The notes: generated by a model from the sequence alone, not told the origin. A stretch of 64,000 nucleotides of DNA from Bdellovibrionales bacterium GWA2_49_15 (GCA_001769855.1 MEPP01000021.1:62001-126000); one strand, 5' to 3'; positions 41,789-50,780 are shown, counted from the stretch's first letter. Program-made: numbers and translations.

Positions 41789-43101
41789 AGATTTTGCTCT
41801 ATGTCCTGAATGCATTGGTCATCTTTTGCCTCAGCTTTTCCGGGGTTGCTCAGGAAACTTCAGATGGGGTGACTGTCGTTGCAGTGGGTGAAGCCGGGGC
41901 CATTAAGGCGCGCATGACTGTTGTGTCTGACACAAAAACGGAAGATATCAAAGAAATTATTGCCAGTGACTTTGCTTTTTATGTTCGTACCTTTGAAGTT
42001 CTCGATACAGGAGCGCCTATCACGGGGACGTTGTCCCAGACGATAGATCACTCGCATTATAACAATAAGGGCCTTAGCTATGTATTGCAGCTTTTGCGCG
42101 GGAAAAATGACAATGCCGTGGTGCTGAAAGTTTGGGACATCAAGAGTAAAGGATTACTGGCGGAGGTCGAAGGCGTTCGAGAGGATAATGTGAGAGGTTT
42201 GGCCCACACGTTGTCTGATTATGCGTATCAAAAATTGCTCAATAAAAAATCAGTTTTCAAGACCAAGATCATCTTTGTTTCGGATGTTCTTGGAAGTCCG
42301 AAAAATCCTATCAAAGAGTTATATATCTCTGATTTTGACGGCCATAATTTAAGGCAACTTACTCGTCACTCTGGAAATGTCCTCTCCCCCTCATTTTCGA
42401 ACAATGGGAAAAAAATTGTTTACAGCTTAATTCGTGGTCAGAATTTTAGGGGGAGAAATATTGATCTTTTTATTTATGATGTCGATTCTAAGAAAAGTGA
42501 AATTTTGTCATCCTTCCCCGGTATCAACTCGGGAGCTGTTTTTTTACCCGGAGATCAAGAAGTCTTGTTAACCACAAGTCATTCTGGCAATGCTGAAATT
42601 TATAGAATGAACATAAAGACCAAGGAATTGACCCAAATAACAAGTCATCCCGCACCTGACGTCGATCCTTCCATAAATAGAGATGGCAGTCTGATGGCCT
42701 TTCTTTCGGGCCGTCCCGGTAAGGCCGAAATTTATCTATCGGACCCTTCCGGCATGGAAAAGGATGTCCGTCGCATTAGTTTCGTGGGAGAGTTTAATGC
42801 CACCCCGCGCTTTTCTACTGACGGAAAAGAGATTGTTTTTTCCTCTTGGATTAATAACTCTTTCGATATCTTTCGCATCAATAGTGATGCTTCTGGGCTC
42901 GTGCGCTTAACGAAGGACTTTGGCTCCAATGAAGCTCCGGTTTTTTCCCCGGACGGTGAATTTATCGCTTTTACCTCTCAGAGGGTCATTTCCTCTCGTT
43001 CGGCCGTCCAAAATATCTACATAATGGGCCGGGACGGGGAAATTATTCGGCCAATTACCAACAAAATGGGGAACTGTTCAACTCCTAGGTGGAGCAACTA
43101 A
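41785..43101 (+). CDS. tolB: Tol-Pal system beta-propeller protein TolB
   Basis: The 438-residue periplasmic protein has a signal peptide (about 1-22, ending GVAQ), an N-terminal alpha/beta domain (about 28-150) and a six-bladed beta-propeller whose blades show repeated patterns such as SPSFSNNGKKIVYS, INRDGSLMAFLSGRPGKAEIY, FSTDGKEIVFSSW and FSPDGEFIAFTSQR. TolB links TolA to Pal and peptidoglycan. No pal or cpoB follows; the next gene, after a new promoter, is an NtrC-like protein. Confidence 0.94.
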   Translation: MKILLYVLNALVIFCLSFSGVAQETSDGVTVVAVGEAGAIKARMTVVSDTKTEDIKEIIASDFAFYVRTFEVLDTGAPITGTLSQTIDHSHYNNKGLSYVLQLLRGKNDNAVVLKVWDIKSKGLLAEVEGVREDNVRGLAHTLSDYAYQKLLNKKSVFKTKIIFVSDVLGSPKNPIKELYISDFDGHNLRQLTRHSGNVLSPSFSNNGKKIVYSLIRGQNFRGRNIDLFIYDVDSKKSEILSSFPGINSGAVFLPGDQEVLLTTSHSGNAEIYRMNIKTKELTQITSHPAPDVDPSINRDGSLMAFLSGRPGKAEIYLSDPSGMEKDVRRISFVGEFNATPRFSTDGKEIVFSSWINNSFDIFRINSDASGLVRLTKDFGSNEAPVFSPDGEFIAFTSQRVISSRSAVQNIYIMGRDGEIIRPITNKMGNCSTPRWSN

Positions 43102-43150
43102 GCGATATCACGTTGCAGATGTCTTGTAACGCTACACGGTAAAAAATATC

Positions 43151-43179
43151 TTGTAAAAACTTCAGACGCAGTGTATTAT
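43151..43179 (+). promoter_or_regulatory. Probable promoter of the NtrC-like gene
   Basis: TTGTAA (43151-43156) and TATTAT (43174-43179) with a 17-base spacer, about 67 bases before the start codon. A second TCTTGTAA copy lies about 40 bases upstream. Confidence 0.5.
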
Positions 43180-43245
43180 CCGACTATCTTGATGCCGAGC
43201 GTTATCGTCGGCCATAAACGTTTTACACTGATTAGGAGTTGAACA

Positions 43246-44805
43246 ATGAATACCAATCTTGCAAAAAATGTAACTGGCCTAGAAAGTCTTTCTTCGATTT
43301 TGCTATCAACCCTTGATGAAACAATATTTTTTAGTGAATTATCAAAATACGTAATGAATCTAGTAGGTTGCGATCGCATTAAAGTATATAAGGTTCAGGA
43401 TGACACATCTGCTAAATTAATATCATTGGATGGCAAGCCTGTTCAAGACGGCAAGGAATTGATGATTGGAGAAGGGCCTGCTGGACATGTTATCCGCACA
43501 AAAAGAAGCTACTTTAGCAACAATACTGCCCGCGATCCGCTTTTTTCTAAGGAACTCCATGAAGGTGTTAAGTCAGAATTATGTTTCCCGGTTGGGCATG
43601 AAGGCGTTCTGATCGCAACGATCCATCTGCAGAATATGAGCGAAGCAGGCGAGTTCAATCGTGAGCATATTAACTCGCTTCAAGAAATTGTTAATGAAAT
43701 AAAAAGACCTCTCGCCAACATGAAATTGTATCTATCCGCTAAATATTTAAATGAGATCTTGTTGAAAAAGATTGAAGAAAAGGAACGTGAGTTAGATGAG
43801 CGCAAGCACGGCATGAGAATTTCAGACTCGTTTCGAGTGATTGAAAAAGAGATGATTGGAAAATGTGAGCTAATGCAAAATCTTTTGAAAATGGCTGACA
43901 AGGCTTCCTTGAGTGAATCGAGTGTCCTTCTGGTTGGTGAGGCCGGTACAGGTAAAGAAATTATTGCTAAGCGCATTCACTGCCGTAGCCGTCGTAAAAA
44001 TGGTCCATTCGTGGTTTTCGACTGTTCCTCATATAATGAGCAAGAAATTGAAGCTGAGCTTTTCGGTATTACCTCCAATGATTCATTTGCTCATCGGCAT
44101 GATAAGTTGGGCATGCTCGAGCTCGCTAATGAGGGAACGCTTTTGATCAAGAAAATTTCAAAACTTTCACTCACAGTTCAGGCAAAGCTGATCAATTTTA
44201 TTAACGAAGGGATTGCCTTAAGAGTGGGCGAAAAAATTCCATATCGCGCTGATGTTCGATTGATTGTAAGTTCTACCGACGATATGAATCATCTCATTGA
44301 GCAAGGGTTGTTCAGAACCGATTTATTCTACTCCATCGCAAGAATTAATTTAGCTGTTCCCGCAATCCGTGACCGTAAAGATGACGTAGAATTGTTTGCT
44401 TACCATTTCCTCAATAAGGATAAGAAAAATGAAGAGATGAAGTCACTTTCCCCCTGCGTAATATCAGTACTGAAAGAGTATAAATGGCCTGGGAACCTGC
44501 GTGAGCTTCAAAACGTAATTGAGCGAGCTTATATCTTGGCCGAAGGGATGATTGTCGATAAGAATCATCTTTCCGATCATATTTGTAAGAAGGAAGAAGT
44601 GAAGGAAGAGAAAGTGGACAAGTTTCTTAACTTCAAGGAAGTAACCTTGGAAGATTTGGAAAAGACCCACATCTGCAATACACTCGAGTTTTTGGGCGGG
44701 AATAAAACCAAGACTGCCAAGCTCCTGGGAATCACGGTAAAAACCCTGTATAACAAGCTACATAGCTACGGAATGATCGGTGAAGAAAAGGAACTGTCTT
44801 ACTAA
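43246..44805 (+). CDS. NtrC-like GAF-AAA+-HTH protein lacking GAFTGA and Walker B acids
   Basis: The 519-residue protein looks like a sigma-54 activator: a GAF domain (about 18-160), a coiled linker (about 165-195), an AAA+ domain (about 200-440) and a Fis-type HTH (about 475-510, GGNKTKTAKLLGITVKTLYNKL). Walker A is intact (GEAGTGKE, 231-238). However, the sigma-54-contact loop, normally GAFTGA after ELFG, reads SNDSFAHRHDK (278-287), and Walker B, normally TLFLDEI, reads TLLIKKI (298-304), so the acidic pair is replaced by two lysines. It should bind neither sigma-54 nor hydrolyse ATP in the usual way, and may be a DNA-binding regulator of another kind. It has its own promoter and a terminator at 44828. 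Confidence 0.88.
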   Translation: MNTNLAKNVTGLESLSSILLSTLDETIFFSELSKYVMNLVGCDRIKVYKVQDDTSAKLISLDGKPVQDGKELMIGEGPAGHVIRTKRSYFSNNTARDPLFSKELHEGVKSELCFPVGHEGVLIATIHLQNMSEAGEFNREHINSLQEIVNEIKRPLANMKLYLSAKYLNEILLKKIEEKERELDERKHGMRISDSFRVIEKEMIGKCELMQNLLKMADKASLSESSVLLVGEAGTGKEIIAKRIHCRSRRKNGPFVVFDCSSYNEQEIEAELFGITSNDSFAHRHDKLGMLELANEGTLLIKKISKLSLTVQAKLINFINEGIALRVGEKIPYRADVRLIVSSTDDMNHLIEQGLFRTDLFYSIARINLAVPAIRDRKDDVELFAYHFLNKDKKNEEMKSLSPCVISVLKEYKWPGNLRELQNVIERAYILAEGMIVDKNHLSDHICKKEEVKEEKVDKFLNFKEVTLEDLEKTHICNTLEFLGGNKTKTAKLLGITVKTLYNKLHSYGMIGEEKELSY

Positions 44806-44827
44806 GACTTAAGGTAAAAGATCTTAT

Positions 44828-44858
44828 AAAAAGGGGAGGGTGAAGCTCTCCCCTTTTT
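44828..44858 (+). terminator. Rho-independent terminator after the NtrC-like gene
   Basis: An 11-bp stem (AAAAAGGGGAG with CTCCCCTTTTT) around a 9-base loop, with the arms' A and T runs at the base. It is 22 bases after the stop codon. Confidence 0.93.
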
Positions 44859-44893
44859 GTTTCTTTCGACGTGAGAAGACTTTATAGGGATGA

Positions 44894-44922
44894 TTGATAT
44901 AGTTAGATTTTGACAGTAGTAT
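44894..44922 (+). promoter_or_regulatory. Probable promoter of the small protein-HD gene unit
   Basis: TTGATA (44894-44899) and TAGTAT (44917-44922), 17 bases apart, just 20 bases before the start codon at 44943. The 5' leader would be short and contain GGAGGGG as ribosome binding site. Confidence 0.55.
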
Positions 44923-44942
44923 ACACACCGGAGGGGAACGAT

Positions 44943-45161
44943 ATGAGTATAGAAACTGTTGCTGTAAGCGCGCCTGAAATTGTTCTTGATGTACCAGTTC
45001 AGCGTGTGAAAAATTTCCGCGAATTGCCTGACATTGAGAACTTCTATCGCTTCATCTACGAAAATGATCTGCGTCGTGAGACAAAGATGTTGCTAGAGTC
45101 CATTTGGACAGCCTACATCAAAAGAAAAAAACAGCAACGCAAAGCTGAAGCTCGTCACTAA
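44943..45161 (+). CDS. Small basic-tailed protein, function unknown
   Basis: A 72-residue protein from the ATG at 44943, 5 bases after GGAGGGGAA. It has an N-terminal hydrophobic/acidic part (VSAPEIVLDVPVQRV) and a helical end with a basic tail (AYIKRKKQQRKAEARH). No signal peptide. It lies between a strong terminator and the HD-domain gene (16 bases away) and has its own promoter, so it is a real gene despite its size. No family recognised. Confidence 0.65.
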   Translation: MSIETVAVSAPEIVLDVPVQRVKNFRELPDIENFYRFIYENDLRRETKMLLESIWTAYIKRKKQQRKAEARH

Positions 45162-45177
45162 AAATTAAGAGTTAAAC

Positions 45178-46635
45178 ATGGATGTTTCCCCTAGCGCAGT
45201 GTTGAAACCGCGCGTTCTTTTTGACCCAATCTATGGCTTTATTAAATTTACTCCCGCAGAATGGGAAATCATTCATGGGCCTTTTTATCAACGCCTTCGC
45301 TGGGTAAAGCAGCTCGGTTTCTCCTGTTATGTGTTTCCCGGTGCCGAGCACTCACGTTTTGGCCATTCAATCGGGGTTCTCCATAATGCACAGAAAATTT
45401 TGGAATCCTGCGAGCGCGCTGTGCCTGACAAGGTTTTGTTTGACACTAATGTGACTTCAAAAGAAATTTTTTTCCATCGCTCTGTCCGGATGGCCGCGCT
45501 CCTACACGATTTGGGAACATTTTGTTTTTCCCATACAACCGAAGGTGCCTATGTCGATTTCGCTGAAACCACGAATCTAAAAGGCGGCAAGGGGCTGCCT
45601 GATGACCATGAAAATTTAGGTTCTTTTATTATCAAGAACACCAATTATGAGGGTGGTATAACGCGAATTCTTCTGGATAATGATTTTGATCCCCAGCTAA
45701 TTTCTGATTTAGTCAAAGGCGTCGGGCCATCCCCTCTTGCCAATCAGATCTTACACTCTGAAATTGACTGTGACCGAATGGATTATCTTCTTCGTGATGC
45801 CCATTATACCGGACTTCGCTATGGAAGTTATGATCGTGATTATCTTCTCTATCATTTCCGGGTGTGCAAGATCGGCGAACATGAGGTGCTGGCGATTAAG
45901 CAAAATGCCCTTCATTGTGTTGAAGATTTTTTGATGTCGCGCTATGCCTGGTACAATCAAGTCATTCGATCGCCCCGCGGCGCCAAGTATGACGCTATTG
46001 CTGGAAAAATTTGTTTCTATATGCTGGAAAAGGGGCTGGTCTTCCGATACGGGCAATTGTTGGAAATGATTGAAAAAAATCCCCACCATTTTTTCAACTT
46101 CAATGACAACTATTTCCTTAATCTGGTGCATGTTTCCTATATCAATGGTGTCTTTGATCGGGCCCCCGACATTAAGGATATGGCTTCGACTCTCTTATTT
46201 CAGAAAGGTGCCAGAGCGCTTAAAGATAATTGCTTTAGTCAGAGGCTGCTTGATCCTGATGATCAGTCAAAAAACGAGAAGATCATCAAAAGGGCCGAGG
46301 AAAAAGTTTTAGAAATCAAAGAGTTTCTCAAGAAAAATGGCACAAAAAAGGATTGGGTAATTTCAGATTTGCCCAAGAAAATTATTACCTTCGTCAAATC
46401 TGAGAATAATATTGTCAAAGATAAGGTTGGTCCCAATATTTTACTTGAGCGCGATCCCGTGAAGATTTTAGATGATGCCGGTGATATTAAATTGCTGGCC
46501 CAGTTGGATCAGTCGATAATTTCCAAGTTGCAGAGGAGCATGAACTATATTCCTAATGTTTACTGTTCAAATAGCGCCTATGAGTTACTGATTAAGGCCA
46601 ATATGGTGAGTGGAATGGTTGCCGGCCATGACTAA
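45178..46635 (+). CDS. HD-domain phosphohydrolase (SAMHD1/dNTPase-like)
   Basis: The 485-residue protein has the complete H...HD...D metal-binding set: EHSRFGHSIGVLH, AALLHDLGTFCFSHTTEG and SEIDCDRMDYLLRDAHYTG. The pattern is that of the COG1078 proteins related to SAMHD1 and dGTPases, which hydrolyse dNTPs or related phosphate esters. Length and motif order fit. The residues 370-485 are less conserved. It follows the small protein gene by 16 bases and is likely in the same transcript. The substrate cannot be read from sequence. Confidence 0.85.
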   Translation: MDVSPSAVLKPRVLFDPIYGFIKFTPAEWEIIHGPFYQRLRWVKQLGFSCYVFPGAEHSRFGHSIGVLHNAQKILESCERAVPDKVLFDTNVTSKEIFFHRSVRMAALLHDLGTFCFSHTTEGAYVDFAETTNLKGGKGLPDDHENLGSFIIKNTNYEGGITRILLDNDFDPQLISDLVKGVGPSPLANQILHSEIDCDRMDYLLRDAHYTGLRYGSYDRDYLLYHFRVCKIGEHEVLAIKQNALHCVEDFLMSRYAWYNQVIRSPRGAKYDAIAGKICFYMLEKGLVFRYGQLLEMIEKNPHHFFNFNDNYFLNLVHVSYINGVFDRAPDIKDMASTLLFQKGARALKDNCFSQRLLDPDDQSKNEKIIKRAEEKVLEIKEFLKKNGTKKDWVISDLPKKIITFVKSENNIVKDKVGPNILLERDPVKILDDAGDIKLLAQLDQSIISKLQRSMNYIPNVYCSNSAYELLIKANMVSGMVAGHD

Positions 46636-46677
46636 GGCCCAACTTAGATAGAGTGTTTTTGTCAGAAATTGCCTCCT

Positions 46678-46706
46678 TTGCACCCTTTTCCAGGAACTGT
46701 TATCAT
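46678..46706 (+). promoter_or_regulatory. Probable promoter of the ftsE operon
   Basis: TTGCAC (46678-46683) and TATCAT (46701-46706), 17 bases apart. The predicted transcript would begin near 46713, a few bases before the hairpin at 46716-46734. Confidence 0.6.
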
Positions 46707-46715
46707 ACTAGATGG

Positions 46716-46734
46716 GGCCAGCATTGTGCTGGCC
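46716..46734 (+). promoter_or_regulatory. 5'-leader hairpin of the ftsE transcript
   Basis: GGCCAGCA and TGCTGGCC, perfect 8-bp arms with a 3-base loop TTG. No T-run follows, so it is not a terminator. It lies almost at the predicted 5' end of the mRNA, where it could protect the transcript from decay, or be an operator. Confidence 0.5.
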
Positions 46735-46760
46735 AGAGTTCAAATTAGGATGATTTGAGC

Positions 46761-47495
46761 ATGGTAAAAGATCAGGGTACTACATCGTTTAATTCCGGCC
46801 AATCCAGAGCAAGATTTTTCGGGCAGGACCAAGGCCAGCCTTCGCCTGCTTCGATGATGTTAGAGCTTGTAAATATATCGCATTCCTATTCCAAGATTCC
46901 TGCCCTGAAAGGTATCAACCTGCAAATTCGAAGTAGTGAGTTTATCTTTGTCACAGGCGCTTCGGGTGCGGGAAAATCTACCCTCCTCAGCGTCATCTCG
47001 GGAGAGGTGAGGCCCACGCACGGGAGCATTATGCATGGGCGGGAAAATCTTTTTGTTACCCAAGTCTTTCAGGATTTGAAATTACTGGAGAATTTATCAG
47101 TTTTGGAAAATTTGAGATTGGCCCATGATCCGTCTGTTTATAGAAGTGATAGAGAGTTCATGGAAGTCATGGTTGAGATGGCCAAGGTTTTCGGTGTTTA
47201 TGATGCCCTTCATCGCCGAGTCCGTGATCTGAATGGGGGCTTGAAACAAAAAGTTGCCATCATGCGAGCGCTTTTGCCGGGGCCTGATCTGCTGGTGGCC
47301 GATGAGCCGACCAGCGCACTGGATTTTGAAAGTTCTAAAAAACTCTTCGATGTTTTAACCTATTATAATTCGAAACGGGCCTTGAGTATTATCTGGGCCT
47401 CACATAATCGGGAGCTGGTTCGGAAATTTAGCGGAAAGATGGTGCACTTGGAAAAGGGTCTGCTGGTACATTCGGGGCATGCATGTTTTATTTGA
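46761..47495 (+). CDS. ftsE: FtsE-like ABC ATPase
   Basis: The 244-residue ABC ATPase has Walker A GASGAGKST, Q-loop VFQDLKLLENL, a slightly altered signature LNGGLKQKVAIMRAL (LNGG in place of LSGG), Walker B LLVADEPTSALD and H-loop ASHNREL. FtsE with FtsX at the divisome controls cell-wall hydrolases. An N-terminal tail of about 32 Gly/Gln/Ser-rich residues precedes the usual start MLELVNISHSY; the ATG at 46761 follows AGGA, and an internal ATG at 46854 has no ribosome binding site, so the tail is probably real. It overlaps the ftsX-like gene by 13 bases. Confidence 0.88.
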   Translation: MVKDQGTTSFNSGQSRARFFGQDQGQPSPASMMLELVNISHSYSKIPALKGINLQIRSSEFIFVTGASGAGKSTLLSVISGEVRPTHGSIMHGRENLFVTQVFQDLKLLENLSVLENLRLAHDPSVYRSDREFMEVMVEMAKVFGVYDALHRRVRDLNGGLKQKVAIMRALLPGPDLLVADEPTSALDFESSKKLFDVLTYYNSKRALSIIWASHNRELVRKFSGKMVHLEKGLLVHSGHACFI

Positions 47496-48304
47496 AATTC
47501 CTATGGGCCCAATTTAGAGCTATTCCGGGCAAATTCTTTATTGTCATTATCCTGCCGTGGGTCTTGGTGTCTCTTTTGAAAATGCTCCCGATGGCAACAG
47601 AAAAAATAGGTCAGAGCTTTCTTGGGACGCTTCCTACAAGCTATGTAAATCTAATATGCAGCGATGCTGAACTGGCAAAATTTCTTCAGGTCAGAGTGAA
47701 GGCCTTGCCACTCATCGGCAAAATTGAAGAATATGCCATCGCAAACATGCAAAGTACCATTAGCAAAACGTTGAATGATTTGGAGATTAGCTCTTACGAT
47801 CATGATGGCCTTAAAAAGATGGTTGGTTTGAAAATCTTTTTTGATCAGCAGGTGAGCGAAAAAGAATTTGAGTTGATCAAAGCTCATCTCGATCGCCTTA
47901 CCGCTACCATGGGCAATAACCAAGAAATTATATGGGGTTCTTTTGTGCAGGCCAAGCGGTCGCAGAGCTATGCCGAATATTTGGATTGGGTGTTGTATGG
48001 CATGGCCTTTATCATTGTCTATCTCATATGGCTGGTGAATTTTTTTCCTGTAAAGCATCAGCTGTTGCAGTCAATTTATCTGGTTGAGCGCTACCAAAGA
48101 CGATCGAGAACATATCCAAAAGTCGTGATACTTTTCATTCTCCTTAATATCTTTTTGGGATCCCAGCTGATTAGCAAAAAAATGCTGGCCGGTGAGTTGA
48201 CAAGTTTCCGCAGTGATTTTATGCCGATATTTTTCTTTTGTGCTTTTATTCTATGCACTGCCATTGCCACTCTTGATCTACAGCGTCCTTGGAAAAAAGC
48301 ATGA
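47483..48304 (+). CDS. ftsX: FtsX-like membrane protein
   Basis: The 273-residue protein has FtsX topology: helix 1 (about 18-36, KFFIVIILPWVLVSLLKML), a roughly 125-residue extracytoplasmic domain (about 40-165), then three helices (about 166-186, 210-230, 245-262). FtsX transmits FtsE ATP turnover to periplasmic hydrolase activators. Sequence conservation is low and the call depends on topology and context: ftsE overlaps it by 13 bases, and an EnvC-like gene starts in its stop codon (ATGA). Confidence 0.8.
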   Translation: MFYLKFLWAQFRAIPGKFFIVIILPWVLVSLLKMLPMATEKIGQSFLGTLPTSYVNLICSDAELAKFLQVRVKALPLIGKIEEYAIANMQSTISKTLNDLEISSYDHDGLKKMVGLKIFFDQQVSEKEFELIKAHLDRLTATMGNNQEIIWGSFVQAKRSQSYAEYLDWVLYGMAFIIVYLIWLVNFFPVKHQLLQSIYLVERYQRRSRTYPKVVILFILLNIFLGSQLISKKMLAGELTSFRSDFMPIFFFCAFILCTAIATLDLQRPWKKA

Positions 48305-49347
48305 GAATCGGATGGCGTATTTTACTTTTCCTAGCGGTTATTGGGATGGCCCCCTGTAGCTTTGGCAATCAGCGTCCCGAAGCTGCGCGTCTTCAGTCCG
48401 ATCATCAGCAGCGTGTCGAGTTCAATAAAAAAAGGCTCGATGAAATGCAGGGGAAGCTACAAATGTTGGGGCGTATCTTGGCCTCAAAAGAAGGCAAGCT
48501 GGCCACCGTCAATAACGCTAAATTCGATTTAGAAATAGAAATGGGTGATCTGGATCTCAAACTCAAAACCCTTCAGCCAGAAGTAAATGTAAAGCAGAAC
48601 AAAATTAGTCGATTGATCAAAACGCTGGTCGCCTTGATAACATCGAAAGATGACTCGATGGCCAGTCTGATCATCGTGAAGGCCTTGCGCGAGGATATTG
48701 TAAAACGGGAGATGGAACTGAAGGATCTTGAACAACAGATGATCTCGCTAAAATCCAAGATCATGATTGTTGCTCAGAACTTAAGAAGTTTTAGTGACCA
48801 GGAAACTGCGCTCTCCGAACAGCTGGTGGAGCTCAAGGAAACGCGTACTGAAACCCTTGAAGCTATGTCAGAAATTGAAAAAAAGATTGATGAGCTACTC
48901 AAAGTTAAATTGGTTGACGATTCTGTTCCGGTGAAAACCAAAGGGCAGAGTTTTTCTGTCATTCTGCCACTGGAGTCGTTTGGCCAATCGAGAGTAACTA
49001 AAAAAGGCATGACGTTACATTTTCGCGAAAGAGTCGCAATTCTTGCGCCGGCAAATGGCCGAGTTGCATACTTGGGACAGCTAGGTAACTTGGGAGAAGT
49101 GGTAATTATTGATCATGGCCAGGAATATCGTTCGATTCTTTTAGGCAAGGCCAATTATACCATTGGGGCCGGAGACAATCTAAGCAAGGGCGACGTCATC
49201 GGATATGCCAAAGGTGATAGCTTAGGTGAGGCCACGGCGGGGCAAATTTATTTTGAAATAAGGCATAAAAATGTGCCCAAGGCAGTGTCTAGTTTTATTG
49301 ATTCCCAATATAATGTAAGCTTGAATGGTTCAAAGAATATCCACTGA
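48301..49347 (+). CDS. envC: EnvC-like murein hydrolase activator (degenerate LytM)
   Basis: The 348-residue protein has a signal peptide (about 1-20), a long coiled coil (about 30-210) and a C-terminal LytM/M23 domain (about 240-330: ILAPANGRVAYLGQLG, VVIIDHGQEYRSILL). The catalytic HxH is missing (QIYFEIRHKN instead of LHFE-type HxH), and the first zinc His-x3-Asp is also lost, as in E. coli EnvC. EnvC is bound by FtsX and activates cell-wall amidases for daughter separation. The ATG at 48301 overlaps the ftsX stop. The upstream TTG at 48289 was not chosen. Confidence 0.88.
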   Translation: MRIGWRILLFLAVIGMAPCSFGNQRPEAARLQSDHQQRVEFNKKRLDEMQGKLQMLGRILASKEGKLATVNNAKFDLEIEMGDLDLKLKTLQPEVNVKQNKISRLIKTLVALITSKDDSMASLIIVKALREDIVKREMELKDLEQQMISLKSKIMIVAQNLRSFSDQETALSEQLVELKETRTETLEAMSEIEKKIDELLKVKLVDDSVPVKTKGQSFSVILPLESFGQSRVTKKGMTLHFRERVAILAPANGRVAYLGQLGNLGEVVIIDHGQEYRSILLGKANYTIGAGDNLSKGDVIGYAKGDSLGEATAGQIYFEIRHKNVPKAVSSFIDSQYNVSLNGSKNIH

Positions 49348-49358
49348 AGGTTACACCT

Positions 49359-50780
49359 ATGACACGTCATCGCAAACGCTTGATCGCAGTTTCATTACTA
49401 ATCTGTCTACTTTCCATGCCAGTTTTTCGCGTCATTTCTGGTGAGAAGGAGAAGTCCCAGGCCAAGGGTGATAAGTCGAGATTCGAGAAGATTGAATTAT
49501 TTAATAAGGTGCTCTTCTTAATTGAGTCAAACTACTATCGAGAGATCGACACGGAAAAACTCATTGAGGGGGCGATCAAGGGAATGATGGGGACGCTTGA
49601 TCCTCATTCGGCTTACCTGGATGAGGAAGTCTTTACCAAAATGCAGGAAGATACCCAGGGTGAGTTTGGTGGTCTGGGACTAGAGGTCACTCAGAAGGAT
49701 GGAGTCATGGTCGTCATCACACCGATTGAGGATACCCCCGCCTTCAAGGCCGGGATTAAAAGTGGAGATAAGATCGTTGAGATTGATGGCGACTCGACTC
49801 TTGGAATGACTCTGGATGAGGCGGTAGATAAAATGCGGGGTGGTTCGGATACAAAAATCACGATCGGAATTATCCGTGAGGGCCACGATGGAATTAAGCA
49901 TTTTGAGATGAAACGAAAAATAATTAAACTGGAATCGGTCAAGTCCCAATTGCTGGATGATGTGATGTACGTGCGCCTGACACAATTTCAAAAAAGATCT
50001 GCGGAATCGTTGGAAGATCACATTAAAAAAATGAAAGCTAAACTCAAGACGCCTCCCAAAGGTATTGTTTTGGATTTGCGTTCAAATCCTGGCGGCTTGC
50101 TGGACGAAGCCGTTGACGTTTCTTCTCTCTTTCTTAGAGACGGGGTAGTCGTTTCCACAGAAGGTCGTGATCCCAAAAGTAAAGAGATACGTAACGTAAA
50201 AAAAACCGGATACAAGGAAATCGATATTCCCATGGTTCTGCTGATTAACGGTTCTTCCGCTTCGGCTTCAGAAATTGTCGCCGGGGCCTTGCAGGATCAG
50301 AAGCGCGCTGTGATCATGGGGACCCAATCTTTTGGCAAGGGTTCTGTCCAAACGGTTGCCAAGTTGGATGACTTGCGAGGAGTTAAGCTGACCATTGCAC
50401 AATACATGACGCCGTCAGGGCGCAAGATACAGGCCCTCGGCATCAAGCCTGATATTGAACTTGATGAGTTAGAAACTTCTTGGCAGAAGAAATCTTCCAT
50501 CGAAACAAGCTATTTACGGGAGTCCGATTTACGCAATCATTTGACCGCAACCATTGAGACGGCTGAAGAGAAGATACAGCGTGTGGAAAAAGAAAAAAAG
50601 GCACGTGCTGAGAGAATTAAAAAGATTGAGCTTCGGCGCAAGCAGAAAGAAATTGTAAAAGAAGAAAGTGAAGAGAAAGAGTACGTTCCAGAAAGTTTTA
50701 ATCCTGCCTTGGATTATCAAGTCGTACAGGCCGCCAATTTCCTCAAGGGAATCAGCGTCTTCAAGGTGCTTAACAAGTAA
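49359..50780 (+). CDS. ctpA: C-terminal processing peptidase (S41, PDZ)
   Basis: The 473-residue periplasmic serine protease has a signal anchor (about 8-25), YLDEEVFTKMQEDTQGEFGGLGLEV before a PDZ domain (about 95-170, with DTPAFKAGIKSGDKIVEIDG), and the S41 core: LDLRSNPGGLLDEAVDV, the Ser in NGSSASASEIVAGALQD, and the catalytic Lys in QSFGKGSVQT. The C-terminal 90 residues are Lys/Glu-rich. CtpA/Prc enzymes trim or degrade periplasmic proteins including cell-wall hydrolases, which fits its position 11 bases after the EnvC gene. Confidence 0.95.
   Translation: MTRHRKRLIAVSLLICLLSMPVFRVISGEKEKSQAKGDKSRFEKIELFNKVLFLIESNYYREIDTEKLIEGAIKGMMGTLDPHSAYLDEEVFTKMQEDTQGEFGGLGLEVTQKDGVMVVITPIEDTPAFKAGIKSGDKIVEIDGDSTLGMTLDEAVDKMRGGSDTKITIGIIREGHDGIKHFEMKRKIIKLESVKSQLLDDVMYVRLTQFQKRSAESLEDHIKKMKAKLKTPPKGIVLDLRSNPGGLLDEAVDVSSLFLRDGVVVSTEGRDPKSKEIRNVKKTGYKEIDIPMVLLINGSSASASEIVAGALQDQKRAVIMGTQSFGKGSVQTVAKLDDLRGVKLTIAQYMTPSGRKIQALGIKPDIELDELETSWQKKSSIETSYLRESDLRNHLTATIETAEEKIQRVEKEKKARAERIKKIELRRKQKEIVKEESEEKEYVPESFNPALDYQVVQAANFLKGISVFKVLNK

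Noticed and set aside
43246-44805. Standard sigma-54 activator
   Set aside because: The GAFTGA loop and the Walker B acidic residues are missing, so only the architecture, not the activity, is supported.
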